A DNA stretch of 64,000 nt from Cordia subcordata (lineage: Eukaryota > Streptophyta > Magnoliopsida > Boraginales > Cordiaceae). Of the stretch, positions 1 to 12,154 are shown in pieces (the stretch's first letter is position 1; each line of letters begins with the position of its first letter). Position numbers and translations under genes: made by a program. The notes beneath the pieces were generated by a model that worked only from the letters and a program-made list of their open reading frames with translations, made no database searches and was not told where the DNA came from. The DNA lies in assembly GCA_028554755.1 (NCBI GenBank), contig JAPTOF010000020.1:7445001-7509000 (forward strand), in the 5' to 3' direction.

Positions 1-1246
1 GCTTTTTCATTTTCTGGCTCCCACCAAGCTTTTTCTTCAATTGGCATTATTTTGCTACCATTTTGGAGTAATCATTAATAGCCAGTAGTATTTTCCTCCA
101 TCGTACTTATTGTCTGAGTGAGAAGTTATACTGTGATCGATAGTTTAAACCATTTCATAATATATATGTTGTGTTTGTTATATGCTTATCTGAAATCTTA
201 AGTCTGAAATGCATGTAATGCTTATCTGAAATCTTAAATTTGTAATACATATAATTTTACATCTATTTCAGATTAAAATTTCAAATAAGCATATATGACA
301 AATATAGTAATAATATATTATGAAAAACTTAATAAATTGCAAAAATGTTTTATAAGAACTCTATATAATCATTTCATTGCAATCACACCAACGTTCTTGT
401 GATAGGCCCCAGACAAGATGATTGTTTGCTGTCAATGTTGGGAATAGATTATTTTGATCTTGTCTAGATCTAAGTCTATGTAGCTTTAGGTGATGAATCA
501 GAGAATCAGTCGCGGTCAACCAAGGTCTCGAGAAATAACTAAGAGTTTAATAATTTTACTCGTTGAACAACAATTTCTATACTGCCGAAATGAAGTCATG
601 TTATAAGCCTAGAGACTCTGTTGGACCCTATAAGCAAGAGCCATGCCATAAAGGGGCTGGAAGCCTGCACGGATATTTCACATTAATCCCAAACACTAAA
701 TGTTTCGTGTAATTAAAGCCTCGCAGCAAGATACTTGGTGCACAAGCATTTGTTACCTATGTGATACACGACCTCAATTTCTATGACTCCAACACATAAC
801 ATGAATAAGTAAAATTTAATAGTTTTCAATTATTGGTATCATCTAATTGTAATTATATCAATATTAAGAATAATTAAATCTCGTTTATAACGTCATGTAT
901 ATAACATTATAAGTAATTCGTTTTCTTCAAAAACTGGGCAGCTTTTTCTTCAATGTTATCACCCGTCAGAGAAGAATTATTGCTTGTCATGAGGAGTATA
1001 ATGGTGAGCTCTCCAGAGAAGATGGCTGGAGATAGAAAACAGTCGAGGTTTGATGGGCAGCAAGAGTAAGAGGCACTGAGAAACAGTTGTGTTGACAGGA
1101 GAAAGATTCAGCTTTTTATTTATTCCTCTCACATGACAAGAAAAATAACACACACACACACAACACACAACACACACAAAAAAAAGGTTCCCTGAAATGG
1201 CCGCCTCTTCAATTCGTGCGGTCAGGGCTTCTTTACAACTTGTGCG
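1..1246. other. Intergenic DNA, nothing recognised
   Basis: This stretch is AT-rich with stops in all frames. It has a more balanced patch around 400-780 in which I recognise no protein. An imperfect CA-rich microsatellite lies at about 1148-1178 and causes an apparent short minus-strand reading frame there. Confidence 0.5.
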
Positions 1247-1426
1247 CTATCTCACACAGTTCTTTGCATACAGACAGATATAGGATGTCAAACCAAGTTC
1301 ATATTTGATCCACGCCATTTTCATGAATTCCTCTAGACAATAAAGAAGATTCCCATGAATTCCTCGTTCAAGCACTTCTTCGGCTTTCCATAATTTCTTC
1401 CCGTTTTCAATCGCTTCGTCAATCAT
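1247..1426 (-). pseudogene. Unrecognised coding relic (59 codons to a TAG)
   Basis: On the minus strand an ATG at 1426 opens 59 codons (MIDEAIENGKKLWKAEEV..., ending ...LYAKNCVR) before a TAG at 1247-1249. In-frame translation continues past the stop for about 20 more sensible codons (RTSCKEALTARIEEAAISGN) and then runs into a CA repeat. The composition, rich in charged and amphipathic residues, looks more like a real exon than the surrounding AT-rich DNA. I do not recognise the family. The relic ends 5 bp from the target duplication of the LTR element at 1437, so the retroelement may have interrupted or trimmed it. It could also be a chance reading frame. Confidence 0.3.
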
Positions 1427-1431
1427 GTAAA

Positions 1432-1436
1432 AGAGT
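1432..1436. repeat. Target site duplication AGAGT, left copy
   Basis: AGAGT lies immediately left of the first LTR and recurs at 6285-6289 immediately right of the second LTR. This is the 5-bp duplication expected for LTR retrotransposon integration. Confidence 0.85.
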
Positions 1437-1934
1437 TGATAATGTGCAAATTACCAGATTTAGGGTAGACCTAACTGGGTGCTCCGAATTAGCTCAGGCC
1501 GACTTGTAAAAGAAGAGACAGAACGTGTGAGATCTAGTGGCACGATCTAGGGGACACTGGTGCAGTGCCAGCCAAAGACCCTCCGATGCTCAAGTTAGTA
1601 TGAGATCCTAACTCAAATAAGTAGGCAAGTGTTTACGTTATATATGTCGTTCCTATATCCTTGCAGCAATAGTCTATTTATAGTAGCCAATGGAGTAGTC
1701 TTTGGATTTATATAGGACACTGGTCGAGCTCATCCATGAGGTTGACAAGCTTATTTGATGAGCTTGCAATCTTAGAGTTCAAATAGGAGACTTAATTATA
1801 GCTGGCCTTAAGCTTATCGCCTTAGGAGTTTTCTCATCTTATCCAAGTAATCAGCATGGGTTGGCAACAAGCACCCTATGGGTTGGGGCAACCTATATTT
1901 CATAAAGCCCATTGGGTCGGATTGGGTCATGTCA
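1437..1934 (-). repeat. LTR of the gypsy/LARD-like element, left copy
   Basis: Starts TGATAATGTGCAAATTACC and ends GGGTCATGTCA. It aligns over its whole length with 5800-6284, with many substitutions and small indels. Both ends keep the TG...CA signature. In the inferred minus orientation this is the 3' LTR. Confidence 0.9.
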
Positions 1935-1945
1935 TCCGCCCCTTT
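1935..1945 (-). other. Putative polypurine tract
   Basis: The plus strand reads tccgcccctt directly after the LTR. On the minus strand this is an A/G-rich run ending at the LTR start, as expected for the plus-strand primer of an LTR retrotransposon. It supports the minus orientation of the element. Confidence 0.5.
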
Positions 1946-2367
1946 GATTTAATATGAGCTCACATCTGAGTTCATTTTGAATCAACAATAGATTTTGCTG
2001 ATGCGGGCCATCGTAGTTATTCCACTAATCACCCTTATGCGTAATATGCACGTGCTAAGCATGCTCGTGTGCATAGGACAACTTCCCAAATTGTGCCATC
2101 ATTACATCGACGCAACATTCCATCTTTCTAGGTCTGTCAGGCGACTCTAATAATAGATTTGTCTGTGACTCTTGAGCTTTTCAAGTCTATAAATATCAAA
2201 CCAAAAGACATCACCCTTCACTCATTTTCACCAACCAACTTCTTTGAAGCTCGAAGATCTTAGCAATCTTAAAACATGTCCTTGCTCATCTTTTCAAACT
2301 TAAATCGACTTTTCCTTAAGTACGTTCGACATCCTTCTTTCTTCCCTTACTACCAACTCACCCTTCA

Positions 2368-4780
2368 ATGGCCTCCGACTCAGATTCTCAAAATGTATAA
2401 GCCCCTTGCTATGACGAAGGGGTAGAAACCACATCCTCTAGCTCGAGCGAAGGCTTCAGCGATAGTACAAAGATTGAGAAATCTATACCTCAACCTTTCC
2501 ACAAACTTCCCTTTACTCCTACTCCCAGCACGGACGACCTTCCCCTATCTCAAAGAATCATCCAAATAAGGGATAAGACTCCTGCCTTGGCTACAACACC
2601 AAAACCCCTAAGAAAACAATTGCAACAATCTCTAGCCACCTCCTTGAAACCTACCGACAGCACATTCTCGCTGGGCTAAAGGAAGAATTCTCTGAGGCGG
2701 AGCTTTGTCACTGTCAAACATCTAATCAAATCAAGGACTTCATTGTGGGTTGCAGAGCTATCAAGCCACTGTTCGAATATAGAATTCTTGCTCGAACCGA
2801 GAGGGCTTACAATCCAACTTCTGGTGAGCTGGCCATTTATGAGTGTGCCTTAATAGTTGGGCTCCATTTCCCCATGCCGGCTTTCATAGCAGACGTTTTC
2901 TCATACTTACAGATCTTACCCAGCCAGCTATAACCAAATAACTGGGTACAACTACTCGGACTCTACGTCTTAGTTAAAGCTCTGAGGGCTACTTCCACCG
3001 TCAACCTCTTCCTGAAGGCCTTCCAAGTCAACGCCAACTCAAGGTACACCGCAGGTTAGTACCACGTACAGGGGAAGTACAGCTATCTCCTGTTAACAGG
3101 CTTTTTAGCTCGAACAAGGGATGACACGAACGTTTCATCTTTGTGAAGAGTCCCATTCCATAGAACGTGCCTACAACCTGGGGACGCCTAAGGAAGAACA
3201 TCCCAAACTCCTTAAGCTTATCCCTTCAAAAATCATAGACTAGAAGAAACTAAAGAATGTGGGGACCAAGCATTATTCACTTTTCCTCCGGAACCCTTAC
3301 AAAGTCATGGAGTCTGAGTTATACTCCTACTTCATAGTCTGGTTGGACCTTGGAGCATTGGAGGGTTAGGTTCTCTTCTTAATAGGTTTAAGTTGTAGGT
3401 TAATTTTTATAATCCAACTTTTGATCATTTGTCCTGAACAACCATGGCAGGCAAAATGCTGACCGACGTTAGAGCTGAAATGGAGGCCATGGAATGGGTC
3501 TCCAAAGCCGCAAGCTAAGGTAAGAAGAAAAAAGCTCCAGCACCAACCCCCAAGATATTAACAACTTTGACCTCCACTTAACCAGAAGCCCTCTGTGCCT
3601 GCCTACCTCCGACGGAAAGAAGCGCCCCCGAGACTCTTCTAACCGCCCCTCCACTGAAGCTTCTAGGGAGAAGAAAAATGGCCGAACTAATAGTTAATTC
3701 TAGATCCAGTCCCTAACGCCAAACAACCAACCCTCTGAGAAGGAAAAAAAAGGTTCTTCTGCACTAAGGCTGAGCCTAAAGTATCCTTTCCCCATGGGCC
3801 AACCAACCATAGAGCTAGTGCTAGGGCCAACTGACAAGGAGCACGGAGAGTTGAGCTCAAAACCTATGGCTCCCCTTTCAGCCACACCTGAGTGTATTTG
3901 CCTAGTCCAAGGGAACACGATTGACCTTCTGCCCATTAGGGACCTCATGCCTGTTAAGGACCTCAACATAAAAACCCTACTGCACAACCTCGTGGACAAC
4001 TACAATTTGGTATATGTCCTCTTTTCTTCTTCGCACAAGGTTTAACTCGGTATGGCTTTTAACACATTTTTCCCTTTGTTGGCAGATCTTAGGGCATGAT
4101 GGCGGGATGTAGGAGAATCTCACTTTCACCATGGCCATGTTTGGCAAGGTCATCCGTCGCTGTAACATCTTTAAGTTTGGCAACCCCAAGGGGCGTCAGA
4201 CAATAGTGGCCTCACAGGAAGTTATCAGACTTCGTTAAGCCAGGAAAAAAAGCTCCGAACAAACACAACATGGCTCTGATTGAGAAGCAGGCCACCGAGA
4301 AGGCTCTTAAGGAGGCCTAGACCAAATTGGCCAAGGCAAAAGATGAAGCCAAAAAGGTCCAGGAGCTAGAGAAGTTTGCAAATAACCTAGAGCAGAACCC
4401 TTGCTACCGAGGTAGAAATAGTCTCTTTGTTCAATGAGAACATCAACCTGCAGGACAAGTTGGCCAAGGCCAGTTATGGAAAGTTTGTGATCGATCAGTA
4501 CAAAGCCTCAGAGTAGTTTGACTAGGACACTAAGCGACACTGTCTCTATTTCTTTAGTGGAGTGAAGTTCTAAGGTATGGAGGATGCCCGTGCTTGAGCC
4601 CAAGAGAAGTATCCCAACCTAAACTTCAACTTCTTGCGATATTTCAATGATGAAGAAGAAAGCAATGTAGAGGTTAAGGTACTAGACTTGAACGAGGATC
4701 AATCACCAACTGCTCAAAGTCCCAGCTCGAGCCTTAAGGATACTACTTCTTCTACCTCCCAAACTTACCCAGCCCCATAG
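2368..4780 (+). pseudogene. Antisense ORF relic, 'putative gypsy type transposon' protein
   Basis: An ATG at 2368 starts MASDSDSQNV followed by a stop. Downstream fragments in shifting frames form one broken protein. They are a Ser/Pro-rich N-terminus and a central segment (about 2733-3056) with GCRAIKPLFEYRIL, GELAIYECALIVGLHFPMP and LLGLYVLVKALRATSTVN. A Lys/Glu/Ala-rich coiled coil (about 4270-4400, ALIEKQATEKALKEA) and a Ser/Thr-rich tail ending about 4780 follow. The central segment resembles the plant 'putative gypsy type transposon' family (Pfam Transposase_28) carried by some gypsy elements. Several stops and frameshifts show it is dead. It lies antisense to the inferred retroelement transcript, as reported for accessory ORFs of Tat-lineage elements. 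Confidence 0.6.
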
Positions 4781-5784
4781 ATTAAGCTTTCATTTATTAT
4801 AACCAATCTTATGATGAAGGCTTTGTACTTAGACTTTTTAATGATATATCATTTTCTTTTTTCAAGCTTGCGTTCTATCCTTTGTTTTTGCTGAGCCATT
4901 ATTCTTTTCCTCAAGCTTTAATTCGTACTTTATTTTTCCTCCATTACTACTCTATTTACAAGCATTAACATGAACTATAAATCACTACTTTTAAATACAC
5001 AAGTCGGAGGTCACCTTTCAAATGCAATAACTAAGTATGTAGGAGCCCCTTAGTTTTATTAAATAGGAGCCTGAGCATGACTAGTAAATAGAATAAGTGT
5101 GAGCCAAAGCTCACCCATTAGATATGATAAATAAGTAAGAGCTGGAGCCCAACTATTAGATGTGGGAGCTGGAGCTTAACTGTTTAGACGTAGTAGGTAG
5201 GAGCTGGAGCTTGTTTTCAGGTGTAGCAACCGGAGCTCAACTATTAGATGTGGAAGCCGAAGCTTAACTATTAGATGTGGAAGCCGGAGCTCAACTACCA
5301 GTAACCACATCATTATGTCTAACCCAGGAGCAGAAAATTTCAAGCCAACAGAGGAAACCGCTTCCTATTACCCTCAAACCGAGACGCAAGGCGGAGAGCG
5401 TGGCCTAGCTGCGCCAGCATAAACCAATCACGCTTAGCCGCCATCTCCTGGTTTCTCGTGATATCCTCCAATTCCTCAGATATGGAATCCCTTTCTGACC
5501 TAGCCAGGAGGCTATACGCCTTAGTTTAACATGTCCATGCCCTAACCTACGATATGTACTATGGGGTACAATGCCACAAAGAAGGCTACAAGGGGTAAAC
5601 CCTAATATCTCCTAGGGAATGAAGCCGTGGCAGATTCTTTACCTGTCATATCAAACCCCGATTAGGTTCGCAATGCCAACCCAACAATTCCAACCAGCAT
5701 AGGGCTAACACCAAGTATTACCCCTACTCCGTTTGTTCAAGAGACACCAGCAATTCCAGCACCGACCCCACTTCTTCAAACATC

Positions 5785-5799
5785 ATAGACGACACCAAC
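5785..5799 (-). other. Putative primer binding site
   Basis: Read on the minus strand directly after the LTR, the sequence is gTTGGTGTCGTCTAT. It matches the TTGGCGCCGTC-type priming sites of plant gypsy elements except at positions explained by C-to-T change. This is an inference from similarity only. Confidence 0.45.
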
Positions 5800-6284
5800 T
5801 GATAATAAACAAATTACCAGATTTAGGATATACCCGACTGGGTGCTCCGGATTAGCTTGGGTCGACCTATAAAAGAAGAGACAAAATGTGTGAGATCTAG
5901 GGGACACTGGTGTGGTGTCGGCCAAAGACTCTCTAACGCTCAAGTTAGTATGAGATCCAAGCTCAAATAGGTAGGCAAGTGTTTAAGTATGTGTGTCATA
6001 CCTGTATCCTTGCCAGTAATAGACTATATATAATAGTCAATGGAGTGATTTTTGGATTAGTATAGAACTCTGGCCGAGCTCATCCATGAGGCTGATAAGC
6101 TTATCTGATGATCTTACAGTCATAGAGTTCAAATAAGAGTCTTAGTTATAACTGGCCTTAGCCTTATCACCTTAGGAGTCTTCTCATCTTATCCAAGTAA
6201 TCAGCACGGGTCAACAACGAGCGTCTCACAGGTCAGGGCAATCCATATTTCATAAAGCCCATTGGGCCGGATTGGGTCATGTCA
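5800..6284 (-). repeat. LTR of the gypsy/LARD-like element, right copy
   Basis: Starts TGATAATAAACAAATTACC and ends GGGTCATGTCA, and is followed by the AGAGT duplication at 6285-6289. It is the 5' LTR in the inferred minus orientation. It is 485 bp long against 498 bp for the partner, the difference being small deletions. Confidence 0.9.
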
Positions 6285-6289
6285 AGAGT
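6285..6289. repeat. Target site duplication AGAGT, right copy
   Basis: Exact match to 1432-1436, directly after the terminal CA of the right LTR. Confidence 0.85.
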
Positions 6290-8602
6290 GATCACGAAAA
6301 AACACTTTTGAAAAAAAAGTCAATCTTAACAAACCCTATATGTTTGTTGTCCTCTCTCATTTTTTGGTCAAAATAATTTACTTTCAAAAATAAGTTATAC
6401 CAAACTCCTTATGTTTTGGCATGGTTGTTATGTATACCCCTCATGCTTTTCAAATTAAAGAGTTACACTCTATATACTTTCAAAAGTAGTGCAAGTTACC
6501 GCCCTCTATCATCTTTTCCATTTATAATAAAGTCATGAGACTCACGCTACATATGATTTTTGAAGACAAAATAGTATATTCTCAAAAAAAGATTTCTTTA
6601 AATAACCAAAATGCCCTTATTAAACCGTTGAGTTAATCCCATTTTCTCACATAAGTTCTTAGTTAAAACCCAAACTCCAATCATTAACTTTTCATATTAT
6701 CTTGATTCCCTCATTGTATCAAATTCTTCCAAACAAAATCTTTGTAATAAAGATCTTTTTTTTTTATTAAAAAAAATCCAAATGCATAGGCACACTACAT
6801 AATACATAAAAAATTGTTGCATATTTTTCTCTTTTTATTTTACCAATAGAAAGCTATAATCCTCCAATATGGAGATATACTATACATTACACCACAAAAG
6901 TTTTTGTATATTTCTATATTTCTATTTTATTCTTTAAAAACTATAATCTCCTAATACATATATAGATACACTACAAGCTACCCTACAAAACTTTATATAT
7001 ATTTGTCTTTCTATTTTATTAAAAAGATTGTAGTCCACCAATATATAGATATATTATACATTATCACCAGAATTTCTTTTTTATTTTTTTTTATTTTATT
7101 AAAAAAACTATAGTATGATAAAATATAGAGACACCACACATTATCCCACAAAAATTATTTTAATGAGTCTAGACCATTCGTAGTGGTTTTTTTTTTTTTT
7201 TTTTTTTTAACTTTTTGTGATACAATATGTATGTAACATGATAAAATTAAAAAATTAATAAATCCTTGCTCTTAAAGTTTTGTTTAACATATTTAATATT
7301 ATAAGGGAATATGGATAATATAAAAAGTTCATAAAGATGTTTGGATTTTTAACCAAGAACTCATAATAAAAAGTGGGTTTGTGCTTAAACCATTACATTG
7401 AAAAAACCCTTATTTTCTTCCTAATCTTTTTTTTTTTTTTGGCTTTTCTTGTTTTTCATCGTCTTTACCAACTTTTTTTTTTTTTAATTTTCTCATTCTC
7501 TTTTCCACACGCCTCTCGACAACTTTACTTTTACAACCAAATTAACAAGTCATGTCAACATCTGAAAAAATAAAACTATACGAACTCTATCATGTGCACA
7601 CACGATCCACATACATGTACATATACACACACGGTTCATCCGTGTTCAACTTGCATAAATATATTGATTTTGCATATATAATTTGAGTTACTCCTTATGT
7701 ATATATTCTCACAAGAATCCGCGTATAAATAATGTATATTCTCACAAAAGTCCACGTATAAATAATGTATCCTGGTCAGAATAGATAGGTAAATTCCTTC
7801 CCTTAGAACCATACTTAGGAGTTTTCTACCTCACACGGTTCAACAATCAATTTTATTATGTCTCTTTTTAATATATCACATCTCATTGATAAAATTTTTC
7901 GCAGATCTATCCCATTTTTGGAAAGTGATTGCTTTCAGTCTTTAATTACAAAGCAACAATTGATCGTAAAAAATTAATCCAAACAAACCATATATTAATA
8001 TACATATATATGTATTGTGTATATAAGGGTTTCTTGGTAATGTGTCTTTGGGTTTTCCGCAAGCAAAAGGACGTTTGCTGGGGGTATTTTTGTCGTATTT
8101 TTGTGCGTAGCAATTATATTCGCACCTAAGGTTGCATTTGGATTGGTTTATTTTGAAAAAAAAAAAAGCACTCTTTTTTATAATTAAAAGAGTAGTTTTT
8201 ATACCTTTATAAGTGTTTGAATTGGCTTTTTAAACAAAAATTGAAGCTGCAAAAAAAAGTTCATTTAGAACTTTTTATAAAAGCTAAAAATTGAAACTTC
8301 TAAAATTAAGTTATTGTGGTAGATAACAGAGAAGATCTTTAAAAATGCGTTGACAACATCAACTTACTTTTTCACCCCAAAAACAAAACATATCTCTGAC
8401 CTCATTCCCCTCCCTCGGCTTCCTCTTCTTTTTCTCTTTCTACTTGTTCTCTAAAACAGATCTCCACCGTGGCTTCAAGATTTCAGCAAAATAAGTTTTT
8501 TGTAAACCTTGTTTTTCTTTTTTCTATCTCTCTTAGATTTATCTGTTAACTCATTTTTGTATTTTCATATATTATTTTCTTATGATACACACACACATAC
8601 AC

Positions 8603-8657
<55 letters not shown>

Positions 8658-10597
8658 ATATGAGTGAAGGGGGGGTTTGTGCTAGTGCCTTTGTTTGTGG
8701 AGAATGGTGCATAGGTCTTGAGGATATGTGGGTGGTTTTGTTTTTAGTGTATTGGACAATGGGTGGGAAGAAATTGATCAACCTAAAGGATTTGTGGGAA
8801 TTTGGTTTGATTATTTTCTTGACAAATTTAAAGGACAAGTTTCAAGTGATAGAACTTGATGTGAATTATTTTTGGACTAAATGTTAATATCAACATCAAT
8901 TGTTTCTTCATTGTTTGCATGTTATTGCAGAAGTTCGAAAGTGAGCTTTAAAAAAATGGTTTAATATTTTTAAGGCCATACATATTTCTTGAAACATTTT
9001 GTTACAAACTATATTCTTGATGTGTTTATCATTCTTTAACTCATAAGATGTGTCTAGGGAATATACAGTAGATCTTGTTCTTGGTGGGTTGCAAAACCTG
9101 TTAATATATAAATTTGTGGGTTACAAGAGACATCCTTATTCAATATTTTTCCATGCTTTATTTCAGGATCAGAAGAAAGCAAAGAAAATGGAGAAGGGGA
9201 TAGATGGATAGGTAGATAGAACCACAATAAGATACTTTAAAAATTAAGCTTGATGCAGCATTTAGTAGAGAGAAATCCAAACTGGTGTTGCAACAATTGC
9301 ACAAAACTGGAAGGACACCTTATTGCAACAAAAAAAAAAAAAAAAGAGGCAAGAAAGAGGGTTAACGCTTGTTAATGTTTATGTATATCCAAACCAATCG
9401 TTGGTGTTGGTTAATGTTTGTGTAAATCTTAGGAAAGTTGTTTGTATGATCAGTGTTTTAATGAAGATAGTTTTTGATTATAAAAAAAAAAAAAAAAAAA
9501 AAGGAGCTTACTGATGTTATTGATAATTTCTTCTCTATCTTTTTCTTCTTTTCTCTTTCTTCTTCTTCTCTTAAAATTAAAATAATTCAAAGATTTTTTG
9601 TATTTTGTAAGAAATCTAACATTTTTTTGCTAATATCAATTCAAGAACGTGATTTTTTTTTTCATGTGTTCCTATTTAAGTTCATATTTTAAGCAAAATA
9701 TTCAAATTTATAATAAGAATTATTTTTTCAAAATTAAATATCAAATATGTGTAATAAGATAAAGAAAATTAAAAAAGAAAGTGGCAATTCATGTAATTTT
9801 GTAATGATAAATGATAATTGCTTTTTTTTTTTTATTCAATTTCATTCCACATAATAGTTTGATAACTTTTACGTAAAATAAAACAAACAATACAAAATTA
9901 TGCATATGTTTGTGAAAGTATTTGCACATTATTTAGTGAAAAAGCCCATATGGTCAGACCTAACGTGGATCAGAATTAAAATGTGTATTGAGAAGGAAAA
10001 GATTTACTATACATAAACATATTATTTTCAACTTGTACAATATGAAATTTTTGATAATTTCTTAATTCAAATTAAAATATTTTACTATTATTTATTTTAT
10101 AACATATACACCCAATAAAATTAATTTTGTTTCTGATGCCATGCAGTGCACGAGTTCTGTACTAGTATATGGATATATTCTGACATTCAGGTCTAAACAT
10201 TGGGCGAGTATATAAATGATTGATCCAAGTTAGAAGAAGACCTTTTTCTCCTATCTTGTCAAGCCCAAATAAAACGTTGAACATGAGTGTGTTATGGCCC
10301 AAGGTTGATCAATAATCTGTTTTCCCCTCTTAATATTAATAATTGAGCAACGCTCAAATGCCTAAAAAAGTATCGACTTTCATGAAGTCACCACATTTGA
10401 AAAAGAAAAGGAAAGAAAAACAATAAAAGAGAGTTTATAATACAGTGTGTGGACCTAATTAGACACAGCGGCTACCGCGTACCTTTTTTTTTTTGTCCTT
10501 TAATTTTACCTTTGTATGATTTATTAAGGAAAGAAGTTGTCGATTTATTAGGATATAAAAAGATTAAAAGTTAAAAATTAATTTACTTATGAAATTT
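6290..10597. other. AT-rich intergenic DNA
   Basis: No gene is seen. The region is full of homopolymer A/T runs, for example T tracts near 7185-7208 and A tracts near 9330 and 9481. Apparent small reading frames in it are low-complexity. Around 8135-8330 the sequence has the look of a decayed MITE (tttggattgg, A/T core), but no second terminus or target duplication could be fixed. Confidence 0.5.
8605..8654. repeat. (AT)n microsatellite
   Basis: About 25 uninterrupted AT units, preceded by a short (CA) run. Apparent reading frames of about 90-100 codons across it on both strands are artefacts of the repeat. Confidence 0.95.
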
Positions 10598-11445
10598 TTT
10601 TATCAATTTATCAATGATAAAAAATTGAAACTAACTGTTAAGGAAAAGCAAAAAATATAAAAAAAATAAAGAAATAAAACAAAATTGAAGAAACACTCAC
10701 GGGTTCGCACGTCATTATATATTGTATATATAGATAAATAAATAATATGATACTTTCATTATTCACTCCGTCATAATTGTGAAAGGTAAAGCTCTTGTAC
10801 TTGATAAAGTAATGAACTTATGCATATTTCTTTTCTAGCTTCCCATTTTAGAAAAAGAAAAATATTAATTTGGTGGGTAGTAAACCATTACGTCTTCAAT
10901 AATTGATTTAGGCTCCAAACACACAAGGTTGGATAGCCCATAATGATGATTTGGACCTCTCCACCGGCCCAATTCCCAAAACAAGGAAAAGAAGTAAAAT
11001 GCAAAAGGAATTGTACCTTTCCTTTGATTAACCACTTCAGTATATATAAGACTAAGACTCATCTCTAATATTATAATAAAAAAAATACATAGAATTATGT
11101 TTTAAGGTCAACAGGAGAAAATTAAATACTCTAATAATTTAATAAAAGAAAAGGAAAAAAGAAAGAAAGAAACCCACCAGGCAACTTTTAGTCTTGCCAT
11201 AATAACTGGGTACATCTTATCTTAATAGCTCTAAGGCTATAATCAATCACGTCTCTGCTTTCGGCTGTAATGGAATTAATGAAATACTAAAGCATGCTCG
11301 CAAATGCATGATTGAATCAAACATACGTTGTTGATCACATTGATGACACACTTCTTGGAAACTTTTATGGTTCATTTTCTAAACCCTGATATGAAATGGA
11401 TGAAATCATATGTAATAGATACATCTTAATTATAGATATAAATAC

Positions 11446-11606
11446 ATGTATATATATACGTATATATATACATGTATTTATATCTATAATTAAGATGTAT
11501 CTATTACATATGAATGTAGATATATATGTATATATGTATCTATGTATATATGTACATATATATGTATATATCTATATATATATATGTATGTATGTATGTA
11601 TGTATT
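11446..11606. repeat. TA/GTAT microsatellite, copy 1
   Basis: A long alternating TA/TG/TC tract ending in (GTAT)n. It includes a perfect inverted repeat: atagatataaatacatgtat at about 11432-11451 recurs inverted from about 11471. The matching tract in the second copy is at about 11945-12098. Apparent proteins rich in Tyr, Ile and Met here are artefacts. Confidence 0.9.
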
Positions 11607-11666
11607 TTTTTTTTTAAATACCCCTAACCTCAACCCAATCTCTATCCCCACGGGATTTGAACAAAG

Positions 11667-11751
11667 TATAGGAAAATTTCCAATCATACGCGACTGGGAT
11701 TGTAATGAGATATATTTATACAAGAACAATTACAATTATTGCTTTATATGA
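11667..11751 (-). repeat. Partial copia LTR, duplicated
   Basis: These 85 bp (tataggaaaatttcc... to ...gctttatatgat) match the outer part of the 3' LTR at 12155-12239, including the CAAAG just left of it (11662-11666). The copy stops abruptly at the duplication breakpoint. Confidence 0.8.
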
Positions 11752-12058
11752 TATTTTTTATCAATTTATCAATGATAAAAAATTGAAACTAACTGTTAAG
11801 GAAAAGCAAAAAATATAAAAAAAAATAAACAAATAAAACAAAATTGAAGAAACACTTCTTGGCAACTTTTATGGTTCATTTTCTAAACCCTGATATGAAA
11901 TGGATGAAATCATATGTAATAGATACATCTTAATTATAGATATAAATACATGTATATATATGTATATGTATATATATACGTATGTATGTATGTATGTATG
12001 TAGATATATATGTATATATGTATCTATGTATATATGTACATATATATATGTATATATC

Positions 12059-12089
<31 letters not shown>

Positions 12090-12106
12090 GTATGTATTTT
12101 TTTAAA

Positions 12107-12149
12107 TACCCCTAACCTCAACCCAATCTCTGTCCCCACGGGATTTGAA
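12107..12149 (-). mobile_element. SINE fragment split by the copia element (left part)
   Basis: Read on the minus strand, TTCAAATCCCGTGGGGAC is a tRNA-type B box followed by a conserved tail. If the copia element and one CAAAG copy are removed, this part joins 17042-17078. That part reads GGAGTAGTTCAAATG on the minus strand and resembles an A box. The joined sequence is similar to the SINE at 32716-32835. A partial duplicate lies at about 11620-11661. Confidence 0.5.
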
Positions 12150-12154
12150 CAAAG
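12150..12154. repeat. Target site duplication CAAAG, left copy
   Basis: CAAAG sits directly left of the left LTR and recurs at 17037-17041 directly right of the right LTR. Confidence 0.85.

Larger units (their letters stand above)
1437..6284 (-). mobile_element. Degenerate LTR retrotransposon (gypsy/LARD-like)
   Basis: Two diverged direct repeats of 498 and 485 bp, each running TGATAAT...CATGTCA, bound about 3.9 kb of internal DNA and are flanked by AGAGT. The orientation is inferred as minus. Read that way, a purine-rich tract (AAAGGGGCGGA) abuts one LTR at 1935-1945. Next to the other LTR lies TTGGTGTCGTCTATG, at about 5785-5798, which resembles the TTGGCGCCGTC-type primer site of plant Ty3-gypsy elements after C-to-T decay. 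No reverse transcriptase or integrase could be found, so the element is non-autonomous or gutted. The internal plus strand carries a broken antisense ORF (2368-4780). The strong LTR divergence indicates an old insertion. Confidence 0.85.

Noticed and set aside
6960..6980. CACTACAAG as a possible CACTA terminus
   Set aside because: It has no subterminal repeats, no partner end and no 3-bp duplication.
8572..8887. Reading frames of 88-101 codons on both strands
   Set aside because: They run through an (AT)n microsatellite and flanking low-complexity DNA, with no family signature.
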